Shown one piece after another: positions 23,501 to 37,600 of a stretch of DNA of 64,000 nucleotides. The stretch is from Prunella strophiata (Eukaryota; Chordata; Aves; Passeriformes; Prunellidae), in assembly GCA_036583965.1 (NCBI GenBank), contig JAZBQD010000030.1:51089551-51153550 (forward strand), read 5' to 3'. The first letter of the stretch is position 1. Each line of letters begins with the position of its first letter. Under the pieces are notes generated by a model. The model did no database searches. It was not told the DNA's origin and was given only the letters and a program-made list of their open reading frames with translations. Position numbers and translations under genes: made by a program.

Positions 23501-26500
23501 AGTTATCCACTGGTGCTGCTTTGAGTACACAGGAATTCAAGAGCATTTTTTAGCTACAGTAAGTACACTCCCCCTGCTCACCAATCTTCCTGCCTGCTCA
23601 AGCTCATCTTCAGCCAATTTGTGGCTGAGCCCTTCCAAGACACAAGGTTACCAGGGTGACAGGAAAGGCACTGGTGTCAATCCCTTGTTGCTAACACCTG
23701 GATTAAAATCAATGTAACTGCTCACATTCTGAATATTTTAAAAAGTTAAGAAAAGGAATGGTTCTTGTGGGAATCCACCAACAAAGGGCCTGGTGATAGG
23801 GATATAATTTCCCATCATTGCAGCATTCCTTTTACCCAAGGATACCAAACTACTCTGACTGCTTCAAACTGTGTGAGCTAAACCAATAATTTCAAATTAT
23901 ATTTTCAAGGTAATTTGTTGAACATCTGTGGGACATTTTTAAATATTGGCTATGATCAAAAATTGTGGAATAAACAGAAGGGTAATTTGAAGACCAAAAA
24001 AATAAATGCTTCAAATTTTTGTGAATGTGTCAGTCACACTTATCGACTTTCTCAGCATGCAGGGGTCACTTTGGCACACCTGGACTGAAATCACTGACAT
24101 CCATGGCTTGAGTCAATATTCTTTGAAAAGAGTAGAGGCTGCCAACTCAGGCTCTTTGATGTTACTTCTTGGTCATTATCTTGTTGAAATGTCGTTTCCT
24201 TTGACATTTGAGGCAGATACACAAATAAATTAAAGGAAGGACTTATTTATGCTGAGTGCATGAAAATGGCACTTGTGCATTGAAATGGATGTGGAAACTG
24301 CATTTACACAAGCATTTTATCTGCAACAGACAGGGCTCCATAACTAGATGCCTGCCATGACACAGGAACAAGCAGCTAAGGCAAAAGGTGTATTTATCTA
24401 TTCTAATGTGTAATTCCAAAATATAACCTTTCCCTTCGGTTATTATTTATCTAATTGCACAGCCAGATTTAGTCGGTGCATTTGAAAGCATAATTATTTG
24501 CAATGCACTTGGTAACGTTCCATTCTGCACCACCTGTAAATCAAACTGCTGTAATACAGAATTGACTTTTGGAAGGGTTTTCATCACACTGTGTGCACTG
24601 AAAATAATTAGTGATCCAGGAGGGCAGTTACTTTTATCCTCCTAATTGGATATGCTGGCAGTTCTTATGCCCTTGTGGTCAGATTTTAACCTCATTTGCA
24701 CAGTCACAGCCAGTAGGATTACCGCACTTGGGTGGTCATGTGTGTATGTAAGAATATAATTCACACTTTTCAGTCTTGCAGCTGTTGAACTGGTGTGTGC
24801 CGTGACTTTGCTCTGAAAGGATCAGAATCTGTGTTGTCTTAGTGCAGCACTGAAAGACTACCTATGGCTGAGGCTTAGGAGTGGCTCTCACAAGCCTTTG
24901 CAGCTACTGTCAAGCCTTCAAAAGCACTCTGGTCTGGAGCTGCCTTCTCCACTGATTTTTACCACTTGTTAATGTTTGGAAAAAAATGTTTACAGAATGT
25001 GACTGTGTGACAGTTTCACAATACTTTGGTTCTGGCAGCAGAATCAGCTTAAGAAATTCTCTCCTTTCTCTGCCTTTGCCATGCAGGTCACTGACCTCTC
25101 GGTTGCAGCAACACAACTATTTGTAAAACAGTGTGATGCCCTGGATAAATGACATAATTCAGGTTAAACTGCCTTCTTTTCTTTTTCCCTGCATTTTGGT
25201 TTTTAGGGATGAAAATGGCAAAAGGGGAGGAAAGCTTTGGTGAAAGAAGGAGTGGCTGTGGAGGGAACTGTCTACAGAGATTACCACTAAAAACCTCAAT
25301 ATTGTGAAGCTACTATTCTGAACCTCTCTTGTTGGTGTTTGGGGTTTTGTGATGGTTTTGGGTTTTTTTCTAAAGCACACTAAGTAGTAAGAGGAAGCTG
25401 GCAAAAACTAAAAACATGAGACTCAGTGTCTTTTTATCTGCCTCAAGTGCAGATTAGTTTTTGGAAGACTAAAATTTCCTCTGTGAAAAATTCTCATACA
25501 TGTTTGGGGCTTTTCTTAATTCATGGGATATGCTCAGCCAGTAGCTTTCCCATCCCATGTTTAGAGAGCTGCTGCTATGGCAGTTTGAACACTGAGCACA
25601 GATCTGGATCCACAGAGCAAGACTTTGGTGTGCACCACGTGGATGACGCCCCTGTGAGAGGAAGCAGGACTGGAAAAGAGAAGGACAGGGCAGGGATTGG
25701 GATAGAGAGGAAGAACACCAAGAAATCTTCATCTCAAAAGAGAAGGGCCACTTGCCTGCTGGGACCTGTTAAGGCATTAACCTTCTCACAACTGAAGATC
25801 CTGGAAAAAAATACAACCATGGGATGGCCAGGATGGTTGGCAGGTGTCTCTGAAGCTGAGGAGATCCAGGAGCTTCATGTACTATAAAGGCTTCCTACTG
25901 GAAGACTGATAAACCTGAGATTTTTCACTGCTTTTGAGAACTTATTTCTTTTGAATGAGCAGGAATATGCTGGTTATCTGAAATAGCCAAGAGGCAAGAT
26001 AACGAGGAGGGAGAAAGAAGAGGAATAAGAAGAATACAGAAGAAATATGTGGCTGAGGAAGTTAATACAGTTTCAATTTACTAGAAAATAGCTTTCAGTG
26101 TGCAAAGCTTAAGAAAAATGGGAAGCAAGATGAGCACCTCTTATAAAATAGTAATACTTGTTTTCAAGTACCCACACTATGAGTTTCTTTTACATTATTT
26201 TTCACTGGAATAAAACTTGGCAAGTCCAAGAAAACATATCTGAGAAGATTTTCCTCAAAGCCTACCATAACTTACATGGAAAGATCTTACTGTGCATGAG
26301 CTATTTCCATGACTGTAATAAGAACATAATGAAAACCCAGGTAGATATTCATGTAAGCTAGTTACAGCAAAGTACACAAGCAGTGGTGGTGGTTGTGGTA
26401 GTGGAAACAGTCATGTTTTCTAGGTTGTCACAGCACTAACATGCATTCAGAAATCATAACTATTTTATTAATTAATCCTAAGTATGGAAGGTTCTTTAAA

Positions 26501-27899
26501 TTCCAGCTTGTTTGGGTGATAGAGACAATAAATTTTTAAAATGCAATAATCCTTTTTTGAGAACACTCTCTTCGACACAGATTTTGACTCACTTGCTTTG
26601 AAACGCAATAAAATATAATAAACTAAAATAGATTAAAATAAAATGTGCTAATAAAAATACTAGCTGGAGGATTAAGGACAGATGGCTTAGAAGTCAAGGA
26701 AATAGTCATCTTTTTCCAGTAACTACTTGAGACAGAATCAAGGTTATCAAGAACAAGAGTGAGGTGAGCCATTTGCATACTATCTAACCATGCTATCCTC
26801 CTTTCTGCCTGAATTGTAATCACTAAAAGGGCATAAATTTTTGGAAAATAGTATGTTGTCTGCAACATCCCAGCAATATTTTCCATAAACAAATGCCAGC
26901 CTGCCCTTTGTGAGTAAGGATGTAGGAATTCAGTATGAGCAAATTGCAGAGAGTGACTGGTCTTCAGAGACATATGATGGTCTTCCCACTCCCTGACCTG
27001 GATGATAACAATTCCAGAGTTCTTCAGGGGGTAGGACTGAAACCAGTTTCTTAGAGACAGCATTGGAGTTCAGCAGACTTCACCAACTGCCAAGCTTTCA
27101 CCTGCAGTTTGGCAGGGATCACACGAGTACGTGCACCACAATAACACGTTTGCTTGTAAAATGTTCTCATATAAAATATTACTTGAAATAGTGTTTCAGG
27201 AAACCAGATAAAAGGTGTTCTGAAAGCCAAAGCAAGTTTGCAAGTCTTTGTCTATAAATATTTTCTTTGGTGTACATCCAGCTCTACTGGGAGAGACCAG
27301 TTTCACTTTAATGCTAGCATCCTAAAAGTTAAGTAGCTACTTTCAGCACGTAACTGAACAAAAGTGTCTGCAGATGATGGAGAGAAATAAATACTGTAAG
27401 AGGGTAGTTCTTTCTGTCTCTATTAGACACCATTTAGGGGATGATGAACCACCCCCTGGAGATACACATATCTCTTGATTGCAAAGGGAGTACAGATGAT
27501 TAGTTTGGAGAACACGCTGATGAGTCAGATTACTGCTGTTAATGAATTACCTTTTTGCCAACTGACACACCTTGGACAGGACTTCCTGGAAGAAATCAAT
27601 GGCTGTGATCCCTTTTGTTGGTGCCAGCCATCACTGTCTTCCATTTGCACTCACACTCATGGGATAGGTGAGCCCAGTTTAATTGACATATAAAGCATGA
27701 CTTGAGAAAGGTTCAGCTGCGACAACCACATAATGACAGAAATTATTATTACACAGGCCAAGGCTGAGAGTGCCCCCAAGACTGCCTTCTGCACTCACCT
27801 ACAACAGCCATTGTCAAGACAGGGCTAAGAGACAATCCAATATCCCCCTGCTGGGAGGACAGCTGCCAAGATGATGGAGCAAAACTGCTTTTAGTAGTG
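23501..27899. other. Unique non-coding DNA, includes a possible conserved element
   Basis: No gene or confident repeat is seen. The frame 25426-25887 (plus strand, 153 codons) has no recognised domain. The part about 24380-24740 is rich in TAAT/ATTA homeodomain-type cores and lacks repeats, which makes it a reasonable candidate conserved non-coding element (see findings). Confidence 0.5.
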
Positions 27900-28159
27900 G
27901 CAGATTGTAGCAAGAGGGGTCACAAACAAGAAGCACAGATTGGGACAGTTCAAGTAGGAAGGCTTAATCAACTAGGCAGGGCATGCAGTGCTGGAACAGG
28001 TTATTGAGACAAGTTTTGGGGTCTTCATCTTGGACAGACTTCAAGGCTTGACTGAAGAAAGCCAACCAAGCTAACAAAGCACCAGCAACAGTCCTGCTCT
28101 AAGCAGGCAGCTGGACTGGATGAGATGAAGAGGTCCCTTCCAGCCGGCATTTCTGTGGG
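27900..28159 (+). mobile_element. CR1 LINE fragment, 3' end
   Basis: Sense-strand CR1. The block GCAGTGCTGGAACAGGTTAT is the usual CR1 TGGAACAGGCTGCC region. The 3' end reads CTGGACTGGATGAGATGAAG, AGGTCCCTTCCAGCC and ATTTCTGTGGG. The left boundary is uncertain: the sequence is clearly CR1-like from about 27985 and plausibly from 27900. Confidence 0.75.
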
Positions 28160-29872
28160 AGGCTGAAAGTGTCTCAGAAAAATTCTCCACTTGAGAGTGC
28201 TGTGTGTGCTCCCTTCCTGTTCTTTCCTTCTTCTGTGCTCCACATACGTCAAGCAGCAGCTCCCAGAGGTCATACAGGAAGGATTATTTCCTCAGTATGC
28301 CTTCCTCTTCCTCATACTCCTTGTTCTGACCTCAGCAGAGCTGCACACATTTGCCTACAGAAAGAATGTGACCTCTTGATGAATAGAGTCACCCAGCAAT
28401 TTGTTCTAGTCTTAAGCTATTTCCCCCCATTACCTCTTGGGTTTTTTTCCTCAGCCTCTTTGCCACCAATGGAAAGATTTGCTATGCCTGGAATGAGAAA
28501 TTTTGGTTATCACTCGCTGCACTGTAGTGCCCAGTTCAACAGCATGTACCAGAAACTTGGTTCCAGCCAGGAGCTTTTCTCTTCAATGGAACTTCCCAAA
28601 CATATTTTGAGGGTTTTTAAAGCAGAAATGGTAGAGAAAGGTAAGTTTGTTTAAAATTATGCACTGCATCATGGAAAAGCAAGCTAGGCTGAAGCAATAG
28701 TGATGGCATAGGTAAACATATTACCAGTTATGAAGTTCATCATTCAATTCATATTATAGAGATGAGTTGTGTACGTTTACAAATAAGTACATAATATATA
28801 CATCTCCCGTTATAGGGAGATATGTGTTTAAATGTATGTATATCAAAATTAAACACAAATATTTGTGCAGATTAATTGGTTTCTTAGCATATGTTTTGTG
28901 GTTACAGAGGAAAAAGGCAGATACTGCATAATAATGCAACATGTAGTAAGCCACTTGATTTTGACTGCCTCACCTGTTCTTTCTACAAGTAATTGACTTA
29001 TGCAGCATTAGTACTTAAATTTAATGTTGACAGCTAGACAAATACAGAGCAAAATAACTACTTGACAAGATTTCATTTTTCCCATTTCAGTGTCTCACCG
29101 TGCCACAGAAGTCAGGCAATACAGAATATCCAGTAATCCACTATGCACAAGCTGAAAATTGGCACTTGCTTAGAATTAGAACTTACTCAGAGCTGAGATC
29201 AGACATCAGTGAAAGATGCAAATTCTTTACTGCCCATTTCCCTTCTAGAAATTCCCAAAATACCATGGACATTCTTTAAATTAATTATGAGTCTATTTTA
29301 ATCAGAAGCAACCTCTCACAAACAAGTAATGCCTTTAAGAATGGAAGACACTTTTCCAGGTAACAGATCTAGTGACTTTAAAACCATAATCTTATTAAAT
29401 ACATGTAAAGTTTTGATGGATATTTTGAGCTAACATTTTTACTGGCCATAAACTATTATTCCCTGCCAGACTGAGACAGCTAGCCTGAGGGAAAAAAACA
29501 CTTCAGTCTTAGAAAGTAAGACACATTAAAAAAAAAAAAAAAGTGGGAAAATGCTATTTTTAAACAGACTATGAGCATTTTTCTAATAGGTTTTGTGTAA
29601 AATATAAAATATGCTGTGGTCACTGAGCACATGGTGTGTCAGAAAGCTTGGATTGGTGTTCTTTTGGGATGTCTTGCACAATTTGCTCTTGTTTTTTCTT
29701 CCAATACAGATCACCAAGGTTTCCCAGAAAAGCAAATTACCTCTGTTAAAAAAATGAGAGGGGGGTTTTACTGCTAAGTTTTCCTTTTTTGCTACAGCAA
29801 ACATCAGTGGTATAAGTGGTTATAATGGATGGTCAATTCCATCGAGTTTCATCCGCCAGAATACCCAGAGCA
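28160..29872. other. Unique non-coding DNA, no gene seen
   Basis: A plus-strand frame of 161 codons (28169-28654) has no recognisable domain. A small hairpin ATCTCCC-GTTATA-GGGAGAT occurs near 28801-28822. The segment 28700-29560 is AT-rich. Confidence 0.6.
29528..29542. repeat. Poly(A) run, 15 nt
   Basis: A homopolymer A run in AT-rich DNA, with no recognisable retrocopy attached. Confidence 0.95.
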
Positions 29873-29918
29873 CAGAGAATCACAGAATAAGCTGAGCTAG
29901 AAGGGGACCTCACACCAG
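29873..29918 (-). mobile_element. CR1 LINE, very short 3' end
   Basis: AGAGAATCACAGAATAAGCT followed by GAGCTAGAAGGGGACCTCAC matches the minus-strand CR1 terminus (AGAATCACAGAAT, then a GGTTGGAAGGGACC-type block). Fewer than 50 bp are alignable, so confidence is moderate. Confidence 0.6.
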
Positions 29919-32900
29919 GTGTTGTTGCTAACACCTTTTCTGGTTTTTAGCTGTAGGTTCTCCTTGCACCTGAGCTGGCACCAAGGAGCTGCACACTGTT
30001 AGATATTGGCCTGTCCAGCCATACCCAGCACAAAGGACAGATATCAGACATCAGCACTACATTGGGATTCCAGCACTAGGTTGGGATTCCTTCCTAGCCC
30101 TCCCTCACCTCCCTTAACACATCACGTGGCTATTACTGCATAGTTGCACCATTCTCCCTTTTTCAGCTTGTAGTGTCCTTCCCTGGAAGGTGACAGGGAG
30201 AAGATGACCCACCAGCTCCAGTGCAGCCCTGTGCCAGTAGTCACTGTCCCTCTGTAGCAGCCCTAAGTCTGTGGAAACCTCTTGTGTTCTTTCAGCATAG
30301 GCTAATACATTCATGCTGACCAAGCAGAAGCACCAAAATCCACATTCTGGTCTCCAGTGCTTTGTCTTCTTGCTAACTGCACCCTTCTGGGGGATTTTTA
30401 TGAGAACGAAGCAGCACATGGTTTCATCAGTCTTTGAAGACAGAAGAAAGATGAAACAGGTACATACATATCACACATCTTCTAGGACCTAGATGTTAAA
30501 GTTGCTCCCCCTCTGTGCTACCTGCAGAGTTAAGGGGTAGGTGCCCGTGAGAGACCATGAGGAACAGCTGTGTGCTGCTCTCAACATTGTCACTGCTTTG
30601 CCTGGTGAAGACATACCCTGGAGTGAGCTTGCTGTGACACAAAAATTATTCTGGACAGAAGCAGACACAGAAACCACCCACCTTCAAAGTCAGAGTCCTA
30701 ACCAATTAAGAAAACAACTCCAGAGTCCAGCCAGTCATCAGCTGCTTATAATTAAGCTGCATTTCCAAAACATTGCCTTTCCCACCCACAGAATGGCTTG
30801 AAACACATAAGAACATGAAGAAAGGGTGGGACATTGATGATCCATTCTCTCTTGAGAAACCCATGGTACAGAAAATGGGAACAAACCCTCTGGAAATATT
30901 AGCTAGGGCATGAATTATGGTCCACAGGCATCCCAAAATCAAATAATTTGTTGACTATTATTATTTGTTGAAGGGATTTTCCTACACAGAAGCATGATGT
31001 CAAAAGGAAACCCTCCCAGGGGAGAGGATCTTCCCTTATTTGAGAGCTTGTGAGTTTCTGCAAGCCAGTGACTTCAATGATGTTCATTGGTGAAAACAGT
31101 CAGAAGCCAGCAGTGGTTTAGGAACCTGTCAGGAGAAAGTTTGATCCCCTAGAGTATCTGGGTTCCCTCAACTGTATTTTGACATGTTAGATGAACATCA
31201 GTGTTCTGTGCACACAGACATCCCAGGGCTTAGCTTGACTAGAGGCACCAACAAGAGACTGAAAGGAAGAATATGCAATCAGCTGGTTGGTTACTGATGT
31301 AGCCTCTTGATGCATAATCTCCACCCACTTCTTCACTTCATCAGCATGAGACAATGCCCTATTGTATTAGTTCAAAACAGACAGTTCCCCCAAGACAGAC
31401 ATCCCCCTCCTGAAGCACAGGGATCCGCAGCCCTGTGCACAAGCACAGGCAATTGGTCAAGTTCCCATCTTATCCCGTTCCAGTTTTCTTCAGTCCATTT
31501 GGCAACAGATCAGCAAGTGAATCCAAACAGTGGTATTTAAACCTCTCAGAACCTCTCATTTCCTAATCTTCTAGATAATTCAATTCTGTGCACATTTTCA
31601 GCGTTAACATTGACACAGATATTTCCCCCTTCTTCTGTATTTTTAAACATGTGTTCCAATATCCTGAAGAAAGCTGAACCCCAAGCCTCAAGTATGTGTA
31701 TATTGCAATATACTCAAAACAGATCAGAAAAAATTGTTTTCCATCTAGCAGCTTCTTCCTTGTCACAGAGGCAAAGCAGTTGCATGAAAATCTTTTTACA
31801 GCACCCACCATCATTTGCCACCTAATGCCACAATGCCCCAAGGCAAGGCATGGCTTGTACTGCTTGCAGTGAACTACTGGGGCCTCTGTCCTCCACCATG
31901 CCTTGCAAACCAGGCAGCTGCAACAAAGGACATGTCCCATCAGGACCTGCAGCCAAAAGGTGCCTATTGGAGGGTCACATTCCATTGCCATGGGCTGCTG
32001 AGGGTCTTCTGCACCCCAACACAGTGTGCCAGGCGTGCCATGGCAGCATCAAAGCTCAGGACACAGGCTGCTGGCTTTGCTCACCCACTTTCAAGTGTCA
32101 TTTGACTGTTTTGCAGCAGTTAAGTCATTGTCCCAAATGACATCAGACTGGGTTTGGCTCCTAATTAATATCTATTATCTAGGAGGTGAATTTGCTGGGT
32201 CAGAATATGGCAACAGTGTTGCTCCTGTCTGGTGCAGAGGACAACCCTGAGAAATCTCCCAAGCCCTTCAAACACAAGCAATTTTGCTGCCCTTCCTTGT
32301 ATTATTATAATCCAAGCCAGATGTTGCTTGAGGATCCTGCCAGGGGTATGAACTGTGGGAACACCTTACTCTTTGGGCTTAATGAGTTAAACAAGACCAG
32401 AGATGACTGCAGAGTATAAAATACTGAGTTTAGCCTTGGGTAACATGGCAGTGTGTCCTAGGTTTCCAACAAAGTACTTAAATAACCTAAATTACCTAAT
32501 CTTATGCAGTAAGTATTGCAGATTTGTTAGAGTATACAACAAGGAGAAAAAAATCACTTTGCACCTTACATCCCAGCCAGAAGAATGTGTGCACAAATTG
32601 CACCAAGATTCTTGTACCTTGTTGTACAGATGACTCAGAAACATACCTTACAAAATAGAATAATTTTTCTCTCTTTCAACAGGTCATTATAGACACAGGC
32701 CATACTTGACTTTCATAGGTGGATTACCTTGGTTAGGGACTAACAAGGCTGGGGGTACTTTGAGGCAGCAGCACAGATCTGAAGCAGAGCAGCTGCCTTC
32801 ACTCTGGGGATACATATGTGAGTGCCACAATTTTGTCCCGGGTCTCTGCTTCCTTTACAAACACTCACCACATCTTGAAACAAGTTGACTCGTATTAGTT

Positions 32901-32961
32901 CTGTCAGATTTCAGGCTTTGCTTTTTTTTGAGGTTAATTTCTCCTTTTCTCTTCTCACTGA
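29919..32961. other. Unique non-coding DNA, no gene seen
   Basis: No gene is supported. Open frames of up to 142 codons (31563-31991, minus) and several near 96 codons (31815-32140, plus) overlap and have no recognisable domain. Confidence 0.6.
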
Positions 32962-33405
32962 ATTACAGAATCATGGAATATCCTGAATTATAAGTGACCC
33001 AGAAGGATCATGCAGTCCAACTCCTGGCCCTGCACAGGACACCCCAAGGGTCACACCATGTGTCTGAGCACATTGGCCAAACACTTGAACTCTCTCAGGC
33101 TTTGTGCTGTGGCCACTCCCCTGGGGATCCTGTTCCAGTGCCCAGCCACCCTGTGGGTGAAGAACCTTTTCCAAATATCCAACCTAAACCTCCCCTGACA
33201 CATCTTCAGGCCTTTCTCTCTGTTCTGTCACTGGGCACCACAGAGAAGAGACCAGTGCCTGTCTGTCCTCTTCCCCTAACAAGGAGGTTGCAGACTTCAG
33301 TGAGGTCTCCCTTCAGTCTCCTTTTCTTCAAACTGAACAGACCAAGTGATCTCAGCCACCCCTTGTGTGACTTCTCCTCGTGGCCCTTCACTATTTTGGA
33401 AGCCT
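32962..33405 (-). mobile_element. CR1 LINE, about 445 bp of the 3' region
   Basis: A well-preserved minus-strand CR1. It starts at the 3' end with ACAGAATCATGGAATATCCT, then AGTCCAACTCCTGGCCCTGC, ACAGGACACCCCAAGGGTCA, CCCCTGGGGATCCTGTTCCA, TGGGTGAAGAACCTTTTCC and AACCTAAACCTCCCCTGACA. The region towards the end of ORF2 follows (CTTCAAACTGAACAGACCAA). It is the same variety as the copy at 55.1 kb but somewhat less diverged. It is 5'-truncated near 33405. Confidence 0.93.
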
Positions 33406-34375
33406 GCAAGTGAGACACGTGGTAGGTAGAGCAATGCTCTGGGCAGGGTTTGCTCTGCAGCAGCCTGCCAGCTGCCTAGCAGACACACAGCAAACTGCTG
33501 ATAGCCAGGTGCTGCTGGGGAAGGAACAGGGAGCCTGGCAATCACCCATCACGTGTTTATTAGACAGGTGCTGTTCTGGCCAAGCAGAGGAAAATTATAT
33601 TCAAGCTCAAGACAAGCTTATTCAAGCATAAGACAAGCAGCCTACAGTTCAATGCAAAAAATTCAGCTACAGAACAGTTTCCAAGTAAAAATTGCTTCTT
33701 TTGTTATTTTTTTAACTTTTCCTCTCACAGGCATTTGACTGCTGGCCTCCTCTAGAACTAACCACTGAGCTTCATTCTGGATCATGAAGCTGTGAGGCAA
33801 GTCACTTAAATGCACTTGTAATTAGGAAAACAGCCAGAATCATCTCTAGCAGAAAATCTCTAGGCTTACCCAAGAGCTGTATTCTGTCCAGAATTGTACC
33901 CATAATTACACAGGGAAGACTTCCAAAGAGCATGTTAGAAGAAGCTTCTCTTTGGCCTAAAATGCACAGTCCAAACTTTCTTCACATACTTTCTGGCAAC
34001 AGGTAGCCATCTCTGGTAAACCTTTTCATGACATGTCTCAATATAAAGCCTGGCTTTTCTTCTTTCCCAAGGCTCCAGATAAACTCCTACAGTAGGCAAA
34101 GAAGACTCTGCCACATTCAAGGGGGAAAAAAGAGACTTCAGCAGCCCTTCACTTTAGCAACATTTCCAGAGAAAGGGGCAAGACCAAGTTACAGCATTCC
34201 AGGTTCTGGTGAGGAGACCACAGCCTGGCTACAACCCATGGAAAGCCAGACAAGTGTCTGCTCCCCTTCTGAGAAGAAGCCAGAGTATAAGAACATAAAA
34301 ATTCCTGGGCCTGATCATGTCCATCATGCTCCATGTACTGAAGCAAAGTACCATCAGTGACCATTTGGGTCATCA
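33406..34375. other. Unique non-coding DNA, no gene seen
   Basis: Between two CR1 copies. Imperfect AGACAAGC repeats occur near 33608-33640. No gene is seen. Confidence 0.6.
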
Positions 34376-34603
34376 TTTGGGGAGGTTTAGGTTAGATAAA
34401 AGGAAAAATGTTTTCACTGAAAGGGTGGCCAGGCATTGGAATAGGCAGCCCAAGGAAGTGGCAGAACCACCATTTGGAAGTGTTCAAAAGATGTGTGGAT
34501 GTGGCCTTTAGTGCTGTGGTGTACTGGTGAATGCAGCCATGCTGTGTTAAAGGCTGGACCTGATGATCTCAGAGGTCTTTTCCAACGTTAATAATTCTAT
34601 GGT
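34376..34603 (+). mobile_element. CR1 LINE, 3' terminal 230 bp
   Basis: Sense-strand CR1 tail: GGGGAGGTTTAGGTTAGATA, AAAATGTTTTCACTGAAAGG, GTGGCCAGGCATTGGAATAG, GCAGCCCAAGGAAGTGGCAG, TGATGATCTCAGAGGTCTTT and TCCAACGTTAATAATTCTAT. The 3' end is complete and the 5' end is truncated. This is essentially the part that is missing from the copy at 1-499. Confidence 0.92.
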
Positions 34604-37600
34604 TTGCAAAGCAAAGTCCAGCCTTGATCACAACCATGAACATTGTCCATCTGTCCCCTGTCTGGAGTAGCCGGTCTGCTCCAGACAGGTAAAGGAAATG
34701 GAAGAGGCATTAGCAGATAGAGAGAGTGCCTCTTGTTGAGCTTCAAGCTGTGCTTTAGGTAATATCCAAATCAACATTTGTTGTGTTGCTCTTTTCCTGG
34801 TGGAGAGCTCTTTTCCTGGGTCTAGTTTCAAAGCAGCAATCTGGTATCCTTACTAGACCTATCCTGAACTAAATCCCTCCACATGGTTGATCCTCCTCTA
34901 AGTCTTGATAAAATCTAAAATTAAATAACATGACCATGCTCCTGCTCTCATCCAAAGTAGGTATGGCGCTCTGCTGGAATGTCTTGTCCCATCTGGCCCT
35001 GCAAACACAGCACCAGCACTGGCCATCTTCATCTGCATGGTCACAACCACTAGAAGGAAGGGCTTGAATTGTGATATAAAGGTAGCAGTTTGTACCCTGG
35101 CCCAGAGAAGTATCTGGTGATTCCCCAAGCCCTCCAGGAAAAGGGTGGGGAACTGGGCTTGTACGAGTTCGAGACTTTCAGGTGTATCACAGTGTGGGAA
35201 TCCTCTTTTCATGGCACTTAGTGAGTCAGCTCCCTTTTGCAAGCTTATCAGGTTAAATCACTATTTTTCTGCATCTCAGCAGGGTTTGCTCAATATGAAA
35301 ACAGACTACACAGGGCATTAACTCGTCTGTCCTGGACCTGCTCCAGCAAAATACAGAATTCCCAGCATGTGAGAGAAATTCCCACCAGGAGCATTGCTCT
35401 TTGTGAAATGACTATATTGAGTGTTGGTCTCTTGGGGATTTTGCAGTGAATGTATTTGAGTTCAATACCAAGTTGTTGGCAGCACATTTTTGCAAAGATC
35501 AGATCCTTTGGGAAAACATTTCAGGATACATTGAATTTTACCACTCATTCTGCAACTTCCATGAAGGAACAGTTCTTGGTCCATCCTTACTAACTCAAAA
35601 CTCAGAAGCAAGTTTTCCCTTGGGCAGGTTTGCACAAAAAATAAAAGAAGCACTGAATTTTCCACATAATATTAGAGAGTGAAAGCTGTGAGCTCAGGTT
35701 CAAGTTCAAGTCATCTGCAGTGTGTTATCAGTTAAATTGGCCCCATTGACCAATGGCACATGTGAAGTCATCTGACTGAATTCTATCTCATAGTGAGCTC
35801 AGGTTAGATAATAAAAATACATTGTATTTGTCAAATGCTGAAAGTGCACTCATGGACCTTCAATGGCTTGCAGTAACTTGTTTTGGCACTGTTGAGTGGG
35901 TTTGCATCCGAGCCTCGAGATTTCTTTGTGATTTTCAAATCTTTCAGCTGCTTGTAATGAAACAATTCACATACCACAAAAAGAGAAAAACAATTAGACA
36001 TTTAACCAATAAAGAGGCCCATATGGGCCCATGTACTCATCCGTGCATTTGAAGCCGTGCTGTTTTACAGACTAACAACAATTAGTTAACATTTCAGCAC
36101 CTCGTATTTGAAGTTTCAATGCATTATTGTTGATTGAATTAACCAAGGAAAACTCTTTTGGTTAATAATTGCATATTCTGGTTGTAGATCCACTGGGAGC
36201 CCTCCCCAGTCCCTGACCAGGAAGAGACACCCTGCTGTACCAGTTTCTCCAAGCAACATGCAACACGCGGCATGGCTGCAGGGGAGCAGTCCTGCTGCCC
36301 CCCGGTCACAGCAGGGCTGTCTGCAGCCTCATGCACTGCACTGCTCCCAACAAGGGACAGGAACCCCAAGTCCCATGCCTCGCTGCAGCCTTTGCAACAC
36401 AGCCTTTATTTCAGAAGTGTTTCCCTCTTCAGCCTGCTTTGCAGTGTGTGGTCACCCCACCAGCACTGATCTGCTCCTGGATGTGTGACCACACTGCCAT
36501 TAAAGTTTTCTCCTCTCAGGCCACAGCACTGGGCCAGCCAAAGCAGGGATGCTGGCAGTCTGAATAGCACAGGGACCATCTGGGGAGAGAAATATGTACA
36601 CTGGCAGCATTGGCAGCTACTGTGTGGTGAGCTAGCCCTGCCCAGCTCTACCCTCACAGCCAGACAGGGACAATGCATCTTGGCCCACTGGGTCTCACTG
36701 ATGTCAGATCCTGGGCTCACCTATGCATCTTTCATCTCTCACACACTTTTTTTTTTCCTCATGCAACTTCCAACATAAATGACAACAAATGTGCCCTGGG
36801 CAGCAAGTTTCTAGGAGCTTTCTTCCTTATTCAGATGGTGGAAAGCATGCAAGTTTTGGCACCTTGCCCCATTTTCCCCAAGACAGCCAGACCTCTTGTC
36901 TCTTATTGTCTTTCTTTTTCCCCCCAAGGCATTTCAAAATAAATAAAGACAGGTGCCAAAGTCTATTTGCTCCTGCTTCCTAATCTTTTTGCATTTATCA
37001 TAACACAGACCAATGCTTTATTACATGAGTTGCCTATTTCCTCACATAGGCATCCCATATCTGAACCTCTCTGCCTAGAAAAACAACTCCAAGGCAAAAG
37101 CAGAAAAGGTTTCCCTTTGCTATTTCAAATCCATTGAACAAACACCAACAGCTTCACTTGTCTCAAAGGGACCAAATGAATTTAATATTTCCTAGGATAA
37201 AAGGCCTTTGTTCAAGCAGTTCTCCCTCCTGCAAGCCCTGAGCCAGTAAAACCTAGCCTGGTCCAAGTACTCTCTAAAGCAGCACAAGAGAAAGGGCTTT
37301 GGGCAACTAGGAGAAGAAAAACCTCAGAAAAAGCCATTGTGTCCCCATTCAGGGGAAGACCCAGGATGAAGATCCTCCTTTCAAAAAGATGGGAGTCTCC
37401 CAAAGATTGAGGTTTGCTTCCCAAAAATATACAGCTGCTCTTCAGGCTGGCTCTGCACAGCAGCAGCAGCTGCCTTATTCTGGGCTGTTCTTGTGAGTGC
37501 TGCTATTGCACTGGTCAGAAGAGCATCTCCCACACTGTGTCGTTCACATGCATGACCACTCAGCAAGCCACCTGAACCTGCTAGTGTCTGATGGTGGTGG

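Noticed and set aside
25426..25887. 153-codon plus-strand frame
   Set aside because: No domain, no splice or promoter context; likely chance.
35161..35185. GAGTTCGAGACTTT resembling a tRNA B box
   Set aside because: No A box at the right distance and no cloverleaf can be drawn.
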